Part shown: positions 25,703-39,500 of the stretch, in pieces
Layout: every line of letters starts with the position of its first letter
How positions within the stretch are numbered: position 1 is the first letter of the stretch
From: Cymodocea nodosa
Lineage: Eukaryota > Streptophyta > Magnoliopsida > Alismatales > Cymodoceaceae
Length of the DNA: 64,000 bases
NCBI GenBank assembly: GCA_036874045.1
Contig: CM072337.1
Span: 20,372,001-20,436,000, forward strand
Direction: 5' to 3'
Translations under genes and position numbers: made by a program
Notes under the pieces: model-generated
Databases searched by the model: none
What the model saw: the letters and a program-made list of their open reading frames with translations, nothing else
What the model was told of the DNA's origin: nothing

Positions 25703-27151
25703 GTCACGAAAGAATTTTTAAATTTTGATAATATAAAAATCAATGTAAAGAATTAATTTTTGTATTTTACAGATTGATAGATAAACAGATGCAAACAGTT
25801 CAATTTAACTTAATTAAAATTGATAGTTCACAGCTTAAATATCCAAAAGAAGAAAAATTTTAAAAAGTTATCAAACTAAGTATCTGAAAAATAACTTAAA
25901 AGTAGCAAGAAAAACTTTTCGAAAAGTTACAATGCTAACTCTTCAGAAACAAAAAGACTTTTAGAATGTTAGTTAACTATTTAAGTTTTTAAAAAGTTAG
26001 AATGACTAACTATCTGAAAATACAATGAAATCGAAAAATTAAGAGAGTCAACTATTTGAACAATTAAGTTACACGTGAGAAACTTAAAATTCACGTGACA
26101 AAAGTTAGAAGTACTAAAGGTTAATTGTTCGAGTTTTTCGGTAAGTTACAATAAGTAACTATCCAAAAATAAAATAGAATTAGAGAGTTAGAAATGCTAA
26201 CTATCCGAACTTAAGTTACACGTGAGGAACTTAAATTCTACGTGATGAACAGTTGGAACCTTTAAAGGAAAATCAGAAAGTTAAAAAATTAACTATTCGA
26301 AAAATAAGAAGTTTTGGAATATTGTAGGTTTATCTATTCGAACTTAAGTTTTAGCATGTGTTTAACTTAAAGACTCACGTAATATAGGTAGAAAGACATT
26401 TTAAAATAAACGAAAGGTTACAAGAACTTTTCAGAGAGTTACAAAGCTAACTATCTTAAAATTCAAAATATTGAAAGGTTTCATTGTTATTATTCACTTA
26501 ATGGTAACTTATTAAAATTAAGTTTGCTAGAATAGTAAGTACAATAGAAGAAATCTGTTAGAAAAAATATGATCGTTATGTACCTTGGTATTAGTATGAT
26601 TAGTAAAGGAAAATAAAGACAACGATCATCATATAGTTTGAGAGCTACACTAAAAATTCCACGACATACTTTTAGCAAGTATTAAAGAAGAAGAAAAGCA
26701 AAAAACATATTGAAGTACTAAAAAGAAAGAAATAACTTAAGTACAAACTTTGGAGGAAAGAAAGAAATAGTTGGTTTATGAGCTTGCACCTAAAAGCTCA
26801 TGGTTGGTTAAGAGCTTGCACTAGAAAGTTCGAAAAAAAGGTTAGTTCAGAGCTTTACTTGAAAGCTTGTGTGTTGGTTTTTACTTCTATTTGAAAGTAA
26901 ATATTGTAAGTGTTAACTCATTTAGTGAAGTCCAAGTGAACCTTAAGGGTGGACTAGTCGAATTTGTGAATCACTTAAAAATTTCTTGTGTCTTTTATTT
27001 TTATCTCTATTGTCCATATTCATTCATCTAGTTAATACTTGTGCTTACTGTTTAAATTAAATCAATTAGTTAAATTAAAGAAAGATCAAAATCAATCATA
27101 AATCACCATTCACCCCCCTTTAGTGAGTCATATGATCCTAACACATTACTC
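25703..27151. other. LTR-like block of unknown family
   Basis: An AT-rich stretch with an internal tandem repeat. Its end (27085-27142) reads like plant copia LTR ends (CACCCCCCTTTAGTGAGTC, then ATCCTAACA). It may be a solo LTR, but no matching left end or target duplication was found. Confidence 0.35.
25994..26415. repeat. About 140-bp imperfect tandem repeat with ACGTG cores
   Basis: Three diverged units start near 25994, 26142 and 26280, with a partial fourth. Each carries CTATxxGAAC...AAGTT, then a pair of CACGTG-like or TACGTG motifs about 20 bp apart. Confidence 0.6.
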
Positions 27152-27154
27152 TTA

Positions 27155-28889
27155 GGGGGTGTTTGTATCCATACAAAATGATAGAAAACGTTAAAAAAAA
27201 AAGTAGAAATTTTTTTACTATTTTCTGGGTGTTTGTATACTAAATGAGTTTTCATCATTTTTTGTCATTTTCCCTTGGTATATAAGAAAAAATTTGTTTC
27301 ATTTTCTGATTTTTTGATCTTCGAGAATGAAAGAAAAGAAAATGTGAATTATCATAAAATATATTAACAACATCGATTTGATTGAAGCTTGACTTCAATC
27401 CGGTCAAAGTTTTTTATTAAATAGCTATGATTAGTATTATTAAAATTATTTAATTCTTTCCTATTTGTTACGTTAAGATCACTATATTCATCATCAAATA
27501 TACTATAAACTCTCAAAATTACATCAAGAAACTCTCAAAAAATTGATGAAAAATCATTCAATATCGTATCAAGAAACTCTCAAAACTTTCACTGAAAACT
27601 TGACTTTCAAATGAGTTTAGTTTCACTTAAATAACTCAACAAACCTAATTTGTTAAGTTACTGGATAAATTAATGGACTTGGCTTAACTCAACGAACCTG
27701 GTCCATTGAGTTACCAGACCTAATTAGGGGTCACTAAAGAAGTTACTACTTGTGTCTTGTATTGAACTATGACAGTTCTTCACCATCTATTTACACCTAA
27801 AACACTTCTAATACATCCATTAACTACTATGTATACAATCAAAATTCATTTCCATACATTTCTATAAATAAACGAAATGAAAGTAAAATAGTTAATTGAA
27901 TTAGCCATGTACACAAACAACCTATGTGTAGGTATTCACAATATTAACAAGGTTCATCTATTTTTAAATATTTCAACATTTGTTTTATTCTTATTGAAAT
28001 AACATTTGTTTTTATAATGTTCGTAAAAAATAAACGTTATTTCAATGTTTGTTTTTATAATGTTCGTCACAAATGAACATTAGGGCCTAAATCAGCTTAT
28101 AGGTCGATTTTCTAATATATTATAGCTTGACCCGACTTGATATGGAAAAAAATAAATAAATTTTTTATGGAACAAATCCAAATTTGAATATTAGGTGAAT
28201 TACCCATTCTACTAGGGTAGTCTACTCATGTTTTCTATATCGATGAATAAATGGATATAGTTGGCTATGTCAAATATGCTAAAACTTAATTTACATGCTG
28301 ATTAAAATCACATAGTTCATTATTGGCATATGCTCCATAAGTGCAAAGCTTTGAAGAGCCTCATATTTCATATACTCTTCAAACAATAGACAATATTCTT
28401 TTAAATAATTAATATTATGTGTGTGTGTGATGATCAATAGTTTACCATAACATATATATAGTTGAACGATGAATGCTAGAACATATACCTTATATGTCAC
28501 AATTTAATTTGTTAACATTTTAACTTGATTTGAATGTATATGTGATGTGTATTTTATGTTGTAACTATTATCATAAATGACTATCTTATATTATTTATGA
28601 TAAATTTTATTATTCTCTATCTTATAAATATAGACAAAAAATATTGAATTTAGTTAATTTTCAATAAAATATTTTCTAATTTGTGAAAACAAACATACAT
28701 ATTTTACATTCTATAATTTTTTGTTATTTTCCATTATATGCATAAATATACGTATTTCAAATTCTATCATTTTTTATTCTGTGCATAAATACTTTAATTT
28801 TTTACTAAATTTCTATTATTTTTCTTTCTATCATTTTTTATGATATATTATTATTATTTTTTACTATTTTCCAGTATATAAATACTATC
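27155..28889. mobile_element. Non-autonomous TTA-flanked element (1.7 kb)
   Basis: The left end is GGGGGTGTTTGTAT and the inverted right end GATAGTATTTATAT (9 of 14 matching). TTA occurs on both sides (27152-27154 and 28890-28892). It is AT-rich with no ORF. Subterminal stretches on both sides repeat AAAATGATAGAAA/TTTTACTATTTTC. The 3-bp TSD suggests a Harbinger-type MITE; the weak terminal match limits confidence. Confidence 0.45.
27360..28155 (-). mobile_element. hAT deletion derivative nested in the TTA element
   Basis: About 27410-27510 closely matches 39475-39570 in the large hAT element (shared AAATAGCTATGATTA, then ATTATTTAATTCTT). About 28080-28140 matches the right end of that element near 41590-41640 (shared AATATATTATAGC). 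The transposase between these blocks is missing, and the outer hAT terminal repeats are not visible. Confidence 0.6.
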
Positions 28890-28892
28890 TTA

Positions 28893-30568
28893 AGCAAATA
28901 TATCACTGTTGATAATTAAGGCACCTTTTTAGAATCATCCAACTATATGATTGACTAATAGCCAATTAAGTCTATGTATATTTAAGGCACAAACACAATT
29001 ATTTAACGAGGTAGAGAGAGGTTTCTAACTCTTGCATGCGAATTAAAATGCATATGCATAATGTTACACTCTTGACCGAAAAAGCATGTGTGCGTGCGTG
29101 TATATATGTATGTGTTACACGCATATGCATAAGGAGGGAGGATCGGTGTTCCAAGAAGCATATAGTATCATGCGCTTAGAGAGAGCAAAATGACCGTATC
29201 ACCATTCCAATGATAGATGGACTACATGTATAGGTGATTATATTGTGATGCAATGAAACCCCTCTTTCATTGAAAAAGGACTAGAAAAACGAACTTATCA
29301 TATGACCCAACCGAGATTATATTGTGACTTTGGATCGATGTGGTCATTTCGTATTAATCCCTAATTCCTCGAGAAGATGATTTCCTTTAAGCGCGCCGTT
29401 CAACTAACTATAACGCTGATTGCAAACTAAGTGAAGAGAGAACGAGAAGGGAGATTTTTGATTAATTAGGTGGTTGACTACACTGTTCGTGCTGGCGAAT
29501 TGGATCGCTTTGAATGCATGCACGACTCAAGAACTCAAAATGGTTACAATTGACGAAGTCGGTACGAACATCGGCATTCCACATTAAATCTTAATATATC
29601 AAAGTGAGAATCATGCAATTTAAACTACACACAGAGAATTTATTAAGTTTAAAAATATTTACGACTCAGATAAATTCTCTAAGCTCTCACATCCATAACT
29701 ATATATATAAGTATTTAGGGAATAAAGTAATATCAATTACGAGGCTTTAGGTAAGGAAATGCTGTAACAATTCGTCACCCGCTAACGCTGACAGCCAGCC
29801 AGAGAGGTATTAGGAGATGAGCTGACCGCTGACGTAGTAGAGGCGAACGATGAAAATGAGCGTAAAGGTTGTTAGTTAACATATTTTACTTTTACCCAGT
29901 AAAAAAAACAGTAACATCAGTTATTTGTAAAAAAGAGAAAAAGGTTGCGATCATCTTCACATCAAATGATTTATAAAAATCGTTTGTTCTCTGCCGATGC
30001 AAATCTTCTTTTTTAACAGAAAAAGTCTTTTCAACGCAAAGTCTGCGAACGGCGTGACGGCGAGATTCTGCTTTGTTTCTCTCTCTCTCTCTCTCTCTCT
30101 CTTTCCTTCCGTCAAATCGCTGACTCTCTCACATGTGACTCGCTACGGTGCTGGCGGTGGCCGAGGCCCGTGACGGAGGCCATTTTTGTTCTTCTGACCT
30201 TGTCGTCTCCTCCCAGCAGCGTACTTGTTTAAATTTTCTTTACCTGTTTTACCACCATTTCTTCAATCTGTGGGATTTTTTGTTGTTTTTTTTTTCCCTG
30301 GATCTGGACCGTCGCTTCTGCACGGGCTTCTCTCGTCTCCTCCTCCGGTGCCAGCTCTCACCCATCCCCGACCATGTATGTTGTTCGACCATAGAATGCA
30401 AAAAGTATAATTCTCTCGTCACGGAAAGGAACAGGAAGGAAAGCGAAAGAATGGGGAGGACGAAGGTGTGGAGTTTGTAGATCAACACTTTCAGGGAGAG
30501 AGAGAGAGAGGAGCAGAACCCTACTGGTCTTCTTTTGGTTTTTGAGTAGATTGGGCCTGGAGGAAGAC
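28893..30568. other. Upstream region and leader of the SRF gene
   Basis: Runs from the TTA element to the SRF ATG. The first 1.1 kb is spacer. From about 30000 the sequence becomes GC-richer and pyrimidine-rich, as in a 5' leader. I did not find a TATA box at a convincing distance. Confidence 0.4.
30079..30103. repeat. (CT)n tract in the SRF leader region
   Basis: About twelve CT units. Pyrimidine tracts of this kind are common around plant transcription start sites; a role here is inference. A matching GA tract lies at 30495-30510, shortly before the ATG. Confidence 0.8.
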
Positions 30569-33500
30569 ATGTGGCGAGTTGCTGGGTTACTCTTCTTCTG
30601 CGTCTCGGCTTCGTTTCTGTTCTCTGCCAACGGAGAAACACATAAAGACGACGGTATTGTATCTACTTTTTGTTCAGTGTGGGTTGTAGATGTGATCGTT
30701 TTGCGTCGGTTTCGGCATTGTTCTTCGTTTCTTGTCTACCACCAACAAAATCAGATTTTTGTAGTGTCGTCCGTTTTAATGCTTCTTACAATATATTTTG
30801 CACTATGTGTGTGATTGCTGTTTGGTTTTGTGTAGTCGTACCGTGCTGTAAGCTTTGATTTCTGTGTCTGCTCTCTGGCATCAAGCAGTCTCTTGTTCCA
30901 TGTTTATTCAATCAGATACGCAACGTAGTTGTTGATCCTCCCTTGCTCCCATTAATTGGAAGTTTTCCCATTAATCATTTGTAAGGGTTAAGGTCTTATG
31001 CTTTGTCCCACGTCTTGCGTTTTCTTGTCCTTGCTTAAATTTACTTGTGCCTTGTCATGTTTTTGTTTTCTGATGATGCTCGATCGTACTGCAGTTGCTG
31101 CTCTCAAGGATTTCTTCAACAACCTAAATTCTCCTTCACAGCTCAAAGGTTGGTCTCCGAATGGTGGTGATCCTTGTGGGGAAAAATGGCAGGGCGTTAC
31201 CTGCGAAGGAAACAGAGTTGCAAAAATGTAATATTCTTGGTCAACTTATATTGTAGATTTTATTTGATCCATCTTAGTATTTGTGATTATTTAGAAGCCT
31301 CCTTCTCCATGATAAATTTTGTCAGGAGGCTCATGTGAATTGTTGTATAACCTCATTTCCTTAATTTTAATGTTCACTTTTACTGTGAATTTCATCAGTA
31401 AATTGTCAGGTTTGGGACTTGCCGGAAGCGTACAGGGTTATGTACTACAAAAGTTGAATTCCCTGACTGTCCTGTAAGTCTCGCTTTTATGATTGAATCC
31501 AGTTTCTTTTCTTTTGCCCAATGCTATTGTGCTTATTTGAGTTGCCAACTTTCCAATGGTTGCAGTGTTTTGAGCAATAACAATATTGGGGGCACACTGC
31601 CATACGCTTTTCCTCGCAATTTGTGGAGACTGTAAGTTATTGTGCAGAAAAACTCCTTTTTAGTTATGTTACATTTGTTCCTGCCAGCTTACAATGTAAA
31701 CTTACAGGGATCTATCTGGAAATGCCTTTACTGGAAATATTCCTTGGATACCAGACATGTCCTCTCTTGAGTACCTGTAATTTTGAACTCATGATACATT
31801 TATTCTATGCTGTTTTCTTCTGTCCACACAATAACTGTTATTAGGCTAATATTTTGTACAGGAGTCTCAGTCGCAACCAACTACAAGGAAATGTTAATGA
31901 CATGTTTTCGAACTTCTCTAGCCTTTCCACAATGTGGGTACACGTGGAATACACATGATTTGCTATGTTTCTGTTGGTATATACATGTTACATGATGCTT
32001 TTTTATTGGAAGCTAGAAAATGTCAATTTTTGGTTATTTGGTATAAGACTAGTTGTCACCAATTCTAGTCATCCTTCATCTAAAAAATTAATTTCCTTTC
32101 ACTCTGAATTTAGGGATCTCTCCACCAATTCATTTTCAGGCAACCTGCCCCAGTCTTTCAGCAGTCTCTCAAGCTTATCCACATTGTGAGGAACTTGCTT
32201 TCTAAATGTGATGTTTTTTTTGAGAGTACTTTCTAAGAGTGATTTTGGAATATAATAAGATTTTTGATATTTAACTTCTAAATTTGGGCTGTGTGTGGTT
32301 GTTTATCTGCAGAGTTCCTTTTTCAGTATTTTTGCAATGATTCAATACAATTTTTTGATTTAAATAATCTTGTTATTTATATGATTCAGATATCTGCAAA
32401 ATAACCAGTTTACAGGTAGCATTGATGTACTAGCAGATCTTCCACTTCAGAACCTGTGAGTGAGCACTTTCTTTATTTATTTTTGGAAACCTGAATGAGA
32501 ATTTAATGAATTTGAATCTAATTAAAAACTTTTCGATGATTTCTAATCTTTCTAATCACTGTTATCTTTTCTTGTTAGGAATGTTGCTAATAACCGTTTC
32601 ACAGGATGGATTCCAGATCGACTTAAACACATAAAAAGTTTCCAGTTTAGTATAACTTAGTAGAAATATTACATTGTGCCGCTTACTGGTTTTTGGGCTT
32701 ATCTTGTGATGTTTTTATTTTATAGGAGTGATGGTGACTCATGGAGTACTGGACCTGCACCTCCACCACCACCTGGCCAAGAAACTAAACCTACTCAAGT
32801 ATCCGAAAATGGTGGTGGCAAATCTGGCATAGGCGGTGGAGGAATAGCTGGTATATTGATATCACTTTTGGTTGTTGGTTTGGTGGTGGCATTCTTCATA
32901 ATAAGGAAGAAACCAGAGTTGTTTTCAAATATGATAAGGCCTAAGGGTCAGTCACGTGCTCTTTTTACCCCAGGTGACATAAGTGGTATTTCTTTTTTTC
33001 ATAGCTATATTTTTACATCATACGTTATATGCAGCACATTTTTTATTGCTGTGCTGTTCTATGGCTCTGGAATTCCAAAATAAATGTCATCCTGTGCAAG
33101 TCTGAGTCCATATATGCATAATATGAATTTTCAGCAACTTATTGGAATCACATTACCTTTTTTGCTCATGTAGACAGAAGACCAATCTTCATGAAAATTT
33201 AGTTGATTATAAATTGGTTACTCTTAGGTACAACTTTTCTTGTTGTTTAGTGAAGTATTGTATCTCATATTTTGTGTTACTCTTTTGCCTTGCAGAGCCG
33301 AAGCCAAAAGAAAATTTCCTTGATTCTTCCCCAGTCACATTGCAACCTCCTCTCCGTCTTGGTGTTAAACCTCCCCCTGTTGATCAATTTAGGCCATTTG
33401 ATGAAAAAGATAGATCATATATACTCAATAAGAAAAAAACAAGCAAAATACCAGTCAATGCTACTGCATATTCAATAGCAGATTTGCAGTTGGCTACAGG

Positions 33501-36500
33501 CAGCTTCTGTGTGGATAATCTTCTTGGTGAGGGTTCCATTGGATGTGTTTACAGAGCACAGTTTGATGATGGAAAGGTGCATATGTTATCCTTTTTATGC
33601 TTTGGATGCTCATATGTCTGCTGTGACTATATCATATTCACTTTAATATTAAATACGGGAACAGTGATACTCTTTTTTGAGCATTAAGCAAGCCAAAAAT
33701 ACTATAAAATCAAAAAAGGGGTACTAAGAAATAGCTCATCTCGAGAAATAGTGATACGTACAAAGAGCCATATATTCTCACTCGTTTTCCTTTATCATGT
33801 TCGTTAATTATACTACTGGGACCACCTTCAACTGAAAATAAACAGCATATTGGTCTCAGGATGTCAGTTTTTTCTCTATTTACAATTAAACCTTTTAAAT
33901 ACCCCACATTGGTATCCTAGTGGATTGTATGAGCTTTTTATCAACACTAGGGATAAATCTGTAGTGCATTCTACAAGAATGATGTTTGAAGTTAATATTA
34001 ATCAAATTTCAAAATTATTGTTAGTCGACAAGTGAGAGGAAGGTTGGAATAGTTAGATGTTAATGAAAATGAGGATAAGACTTGTGGTTATCCATAGATT
34101 AATGAATAGATCTTTCTACCCATAATTAATTAATTTTGAGATAGATATATTTCAACATGGTATTAGAATCAAAAAGATCCAAACAAACCCAAGTGTACAT
34201 GTCCACTCAGTTAAAAAGGATCTTAAATGAGGAAGAGTGTTGGAATAGTCTTATGAGGAGGAAGTTGGAAGTTAGGTCATAACTTCTGATTATATACAAA
34301 TGGACCACTTTTCTAATAGTTAATTGGTTTTATTTTGGTTTACATCATTTTCAAGAAATGATGTTTTTATGTTGTTTCTTTTTGTGCATTGTTGTAAAGT
34401 AGATGTTTTTTGGAAGGTACACTATATTTTCCTGTACTAATTTATAACATTCAATATTTTGTTTAATTTGATGAAGCTATTTTATAAATCCCTTCACCTG
34501 TGGTGGTTAACTCCCTTACAACTGGTCTCAAACTTGAATAAAGGAAGATTAACATTAGGTAGATAGGTATAGAAACTTGCCAATCTTTTATGAACGTGAA
34601 TTCTAAAATAATTTATTGGAGCATAACTCTTTTAATGACACATTATGTTGGATTTCAGGTGTAATGAAAAGAAAATGTGCATACTCTAGGTATAACGTTT
34701 TTAAATTAGGAGCTTTGCATTAGTGCCTGGATGTAGATAAAAATAAGGGTTCTCACACCTTAATAATAGGTGTGGGTAAAAAGTTAATGCAAAACACCAA
34801 TAGTAGGCTAGTACTTTGGAAAAGAGGAACATGTACTAGTAAGAGTATGCAATTAGTGGGGTATATAACAAGGAAAATTAACATATCATGCTTGTAAAAA
34901 ACTAATGAGTGAGAGAAAAATCTAGGTTAATTGAGGATATTGGTTTTAAATTGTGGTATATTAGAAAAGATAAACATAGAAATGAAGTTGGAATAATAAT
35001 TGATAAAATTTTAAAAGGTGAAGTTGTTGAGGTAATGTGGATTGAAAATAAAATTATAATGATTAAACTTATGATAGGAAATGAGATAATTAATATTAGT
35101 AATACATATGCCTTACAAGTAGGTTTAGGAAAAGCTACCTAAGAAAAATTTTGAGAAGATTTGGATAGTTTAGTTTATGACTTGCCTACTAGTGAAAAAC
35201 TCTTTATTGGAAGGAATGTAAATGATCATGTAGGGGTTAGAGGATATGAAAGAAACCTAGAAGATTTTGTTTTGGTAAAATAAAGAAGAAAATTCAATTT
35301 AGGCTTTAGTGTAGCTTGTGACCTTTTGGTATCAAATACTTATTTTAGGAAAAGAGAGGAACATTTAATTACATTTAAAAGTAGTTCAAATATTGGTCAA
35401 ATAGATTTTTTACATCCTAAGAAAATATATCAAAGAATGTTCAAAGATTGTAAGGTTATTATGAAAGAAAATTTAACCACACAATATAGGCTGTTAGTTC
35501 TGGATGTTAGTATCAAGATTAGGAAAAAGACTAAAGTACATAAGAATCTAAGAATTAGATAGTAGAATTTAAAACAAGAAAAAAATGATATTTAGAGATA
35601 ACTTGTTAAAAGAAGGAATATGGAAACTAAATGGTAAAGTCAATAAACATTGAAATAAAATAACTACTTGTATTAAAAAGATTACTCAAGAAATTTTAGG
35701 GGAGTCTTGTAGAGTAGTCTTACTAGGTAAAGAAAGTTGGTAGAATGATGATGTACAAAAGATAACAAGAGAAAAGAAAGAATGTTATAAAATCTATCAT
35801 TAAAGTAGAAATGTGGAAAATTTAGAGAAGTATAAACTAACAAAAAGGAATGCTAGGAAAATTGTTAGTGAAGTTAAAAATTAAGCTTTTAAGGAATTAT
35901 ATAATAATTTGAACAAAAAAAGGGAAACTAAAATATATAAATTGACTAAAGTTAGAGAAAGAAAATCTAGGGATTTAAGTCAAGTGTATCAAGGATGAAG
36001 ACACTAGAGTTCTAGTAAAATAAAATGTAATGAAAGGTAGATGGTATTATGTATTTTAATAAACTTTTTGATGAATCTACCATAGAAAATTCTTACATGC
36101 AAAATTTGGGCAGTAGTATAAATGATATAAATTATAGTTATTTTAGAAGAAATGGTAGTTAAAAGATAGGAAAATGTTATTAGGAAACTCTTATAGGTAT
36201 TAGAAATGGTAAAAAAAAAAGTCATTAAGAAAATGAAATATTAGAAAACCATTGGACTGGATAATATTCTTATTAAAGTGTGGAAGTGTATGGGTGAAGT
36301 AGGAATTAAGTGGTTAACTAAATTTTTAATATAATTTTAAAAACAAAGGAGATGCTAGATGAATAGAGAAAAAATTTCTTAATACCTACATTTAAGAATA
36401 AGGGAGATACAAAATTTTTGTAGTTTTGTGGTATTAAGTTAATGAATCATACTATGAAATTATGAAAAAAAATAATTGAACAAAGACTAAAGCATGTAAT

Positions 36501-39500
36501 TAAAATCATAGAAAATTAATTTAGGTTTATACTAGGTAGGTCAATAATGGAAGTTATTCATTTACTTAGATAACTAATAGAAAATTTTAAAGTTAAAAAA
36601 AGGACCTCTATATGGTTTTCATTGATTTAGAAAATGTTTATGATAAAGTACCTAGAAGTCTTTTGTGATGAGCTTTAGAAAGAAAATGGGTACTTATAGG
36701 ATATATTGATATTATAAAAAAATATGTGAAAGAATAGTTGCTAGTGTTAAAATTATAAAAGAAGAAACTAAGAAATATTCAAGACATATAGGTTTATGCT
36801 AAATGTCCTCTTTAAGTCCATATTTATTTGTCTTAATTATGAATGAAATAACTAAAAAAATTTAAGGAAAAATACATTGGTGTATGTCATTTTTTGATTA
36901 CATAGTTTTAGTTGATGAAAGTAAGAAATTAGTTCTTATGGTGTAGTTGGGTTATTGGATATCCATATAAGGATCTGGTTGATCCATGTATTTATAGTTG
37001 TTGTACTCCTTTTCTTCCTCAATTAATTAGTCCACATTCTTTCAAGCCCTAATCTCCTTCCCAATGTCCTTCTCAATGTGGTATTAGAGCATAGGGCACC
37101 TCCACTCTTGTCAGCCTCTTTTCACTTGTGTCAATCTTCCTCCTTGAGCATCAAAGGCCTTCCTCCAATGTCTCTAGTTTGATGTCATGAGTGTGAAACT
37201 ATGAGCATCAGGCCTGCAGACATGCAAGTCATGAGCACAACTTGCCTATAGGCACATATAGCATGGGTGGTTCATTGGGAGTAGATGCATGGTTGCTGAA
37301 TTTGTTGGTTTTCTTCCTTGCAACCGTAGTTTGAGTTGTTCTACAGCTTAGGAGAGTCATCTAAGGTTTGCTTAGAGTGGAGATGGTGTAGTGAGATTCT
37401 TTAGTGATTGGGGCTATAATGATTCAACGCGATTCTCCCATTTGTCAACTTTCTAGAACCACCGTGAAGTTGAATGACCGGAATTATTTGATGTGATCAA
37501 AGAGCTTCTTCATGTTCCTTGCTACACAACAGAAGTCATCACTTGGTTCACCCTCCACCTGATCTCAAGGATGCTACCCATAATTGGTTGGCCAATGATT
37601 TGGCAGTTTTCACTTGGTTGGAGAATAGTGTAGAGCCTCATGTAGCCAAGGGAGTTATAATGTTGTGTCCAACAAAGGTAATTTAGGACACATTGAAATA
37701 GAAATATGTGGAGGAGAAAAATATTTTGCGAGTGTATGAGATATACAACAGATTTTTGTACTATGTATGATAGATTAGTCTATTTAGGAGTACTATGGCA
37801 ATGTGCACATATTGTTTAGAGGTGTCAATGAGTCAAACCGGTCTAACTCAAAGAGTATTAGCCCATTTGGACTACAAGCTGGGCTCATAACTCGAGCCCA
37901 TATGAGTGAGCCTAAGCTAGCCTGCTTTGTTTTTATAATTTTTATAAAATATGTAATATGCAATTTTTTTATTTTAATTTAAAATCAAAAAATAAATATA
38001 AAAAATTCAATCAAATCGAAGCTCAACTTCGATCGGACTAAAGAAAAAAAATAAAAATAAAAAATTCAATTCGACTCAGTCAAACTGAAGTAACGATTCT
38101 AACAAAATTTTAAAAATAAAAAACTTCGGTCCGACAGAGTTTTAAAAAAAACCAAAAACTTCGATAGATAAACTTCAATTTGATTGAGTTACAACTTTAG
38201 TTGGACTTTGTTTTAAAAAAAATTTATAAAAAAATCAAAATCTTTAATTAGACCAAGGTGGTAACTCAATCAAATTGAACTTTATCTAACTGAAGTTTTG
38301 ATTTTATCTTCGGATGCTGATTGAGTTACAACTTTGGTTGAATGGAAGTAATGATTCTAATGGAGTTTTAAAAATAAAAAACTTTAGTTCGATTGAATTT
38401 CAACTTCGGTCCGACCGAAAAAAATCAAAAACTTATGTTAAATGAAAGTTGTAACTTGGTTAAATTGAAGTTTATCTAATCGAAGTTTTTGATCTTAACT
38501 TCAGTTTGATTGAGTTACAACTTTGGTTGAATTGAAGTAATGATTCTAATGAAATTTTAAAAATAAAAAACATTGGTCTAATCGAATTTCAACTTTGGTT
38601 TGATCGAGTTTTAATAAAAAGTCAAAACCTTCAAATTTTTTTAAACTTTTTTTCTAAAACTTGGTTCGACCAAAACTTAGCTTTGGTTCGATCGAAGTTT
38701 TTGATTTTAACTTTGGTCCAACGACTTCAATCGATGCTTTTAATTTTTTCTAAACTCGATTAGACTAAAGTTTTTTATTTAACTTTAGTTGAACCACTTT
38801 GAACTTTAGTCTGATTGAAATTTTTTATTTTTTTATTTTGATCCAACTGAAGGGTCCAACTGAAGTTTTTGATTTTTTTTATATTTATTTTTTGATTTAA
38901 AAAAAAGATTACAACTTTATCTAGTAATCAGTTATTTATCATTCAAGCACATTATTTTATTTATAAATACATGAACATCAAACATAAGTCATCATTCATG
39001 ATTCATCACATTAACATCAATATCAAAATATCATCAACTCATTATTCATGATTCATCATCCATAAATACATTCAAACACAAGTTATAAAGTTAAAATAAT
39101 TATTTATTTTTGAATTCAAATTAAAAATACATTATTTTTGTAATTACATCAAATATTTTTACATTTAATATAGATAATTATATTTAAATATTTAAATTTG
39201 TAAATTCATTGGTGAAGTCATCTTTATGTTACTGTCTATGAACATAAGTAAACTTTCAATTTTTAACATACATTAATGCTTCTAAAATATCATCTTTTAA
39301 TTTTACTATTCTATCATTTAATATATTATCACTAATACTAAATACTTGTTTACATGTTACAGAAGAAGTTGGAATTATTTGTAAATCTCTAGCCATTAAT
39401 AATAAAATAGGAAATATGCATTTTTGTATTTTTCACCAATTTATTACATCAAAATCTAGAAAATTAAGATTATCTTTTATTAAATAGCTATGATTAATAT

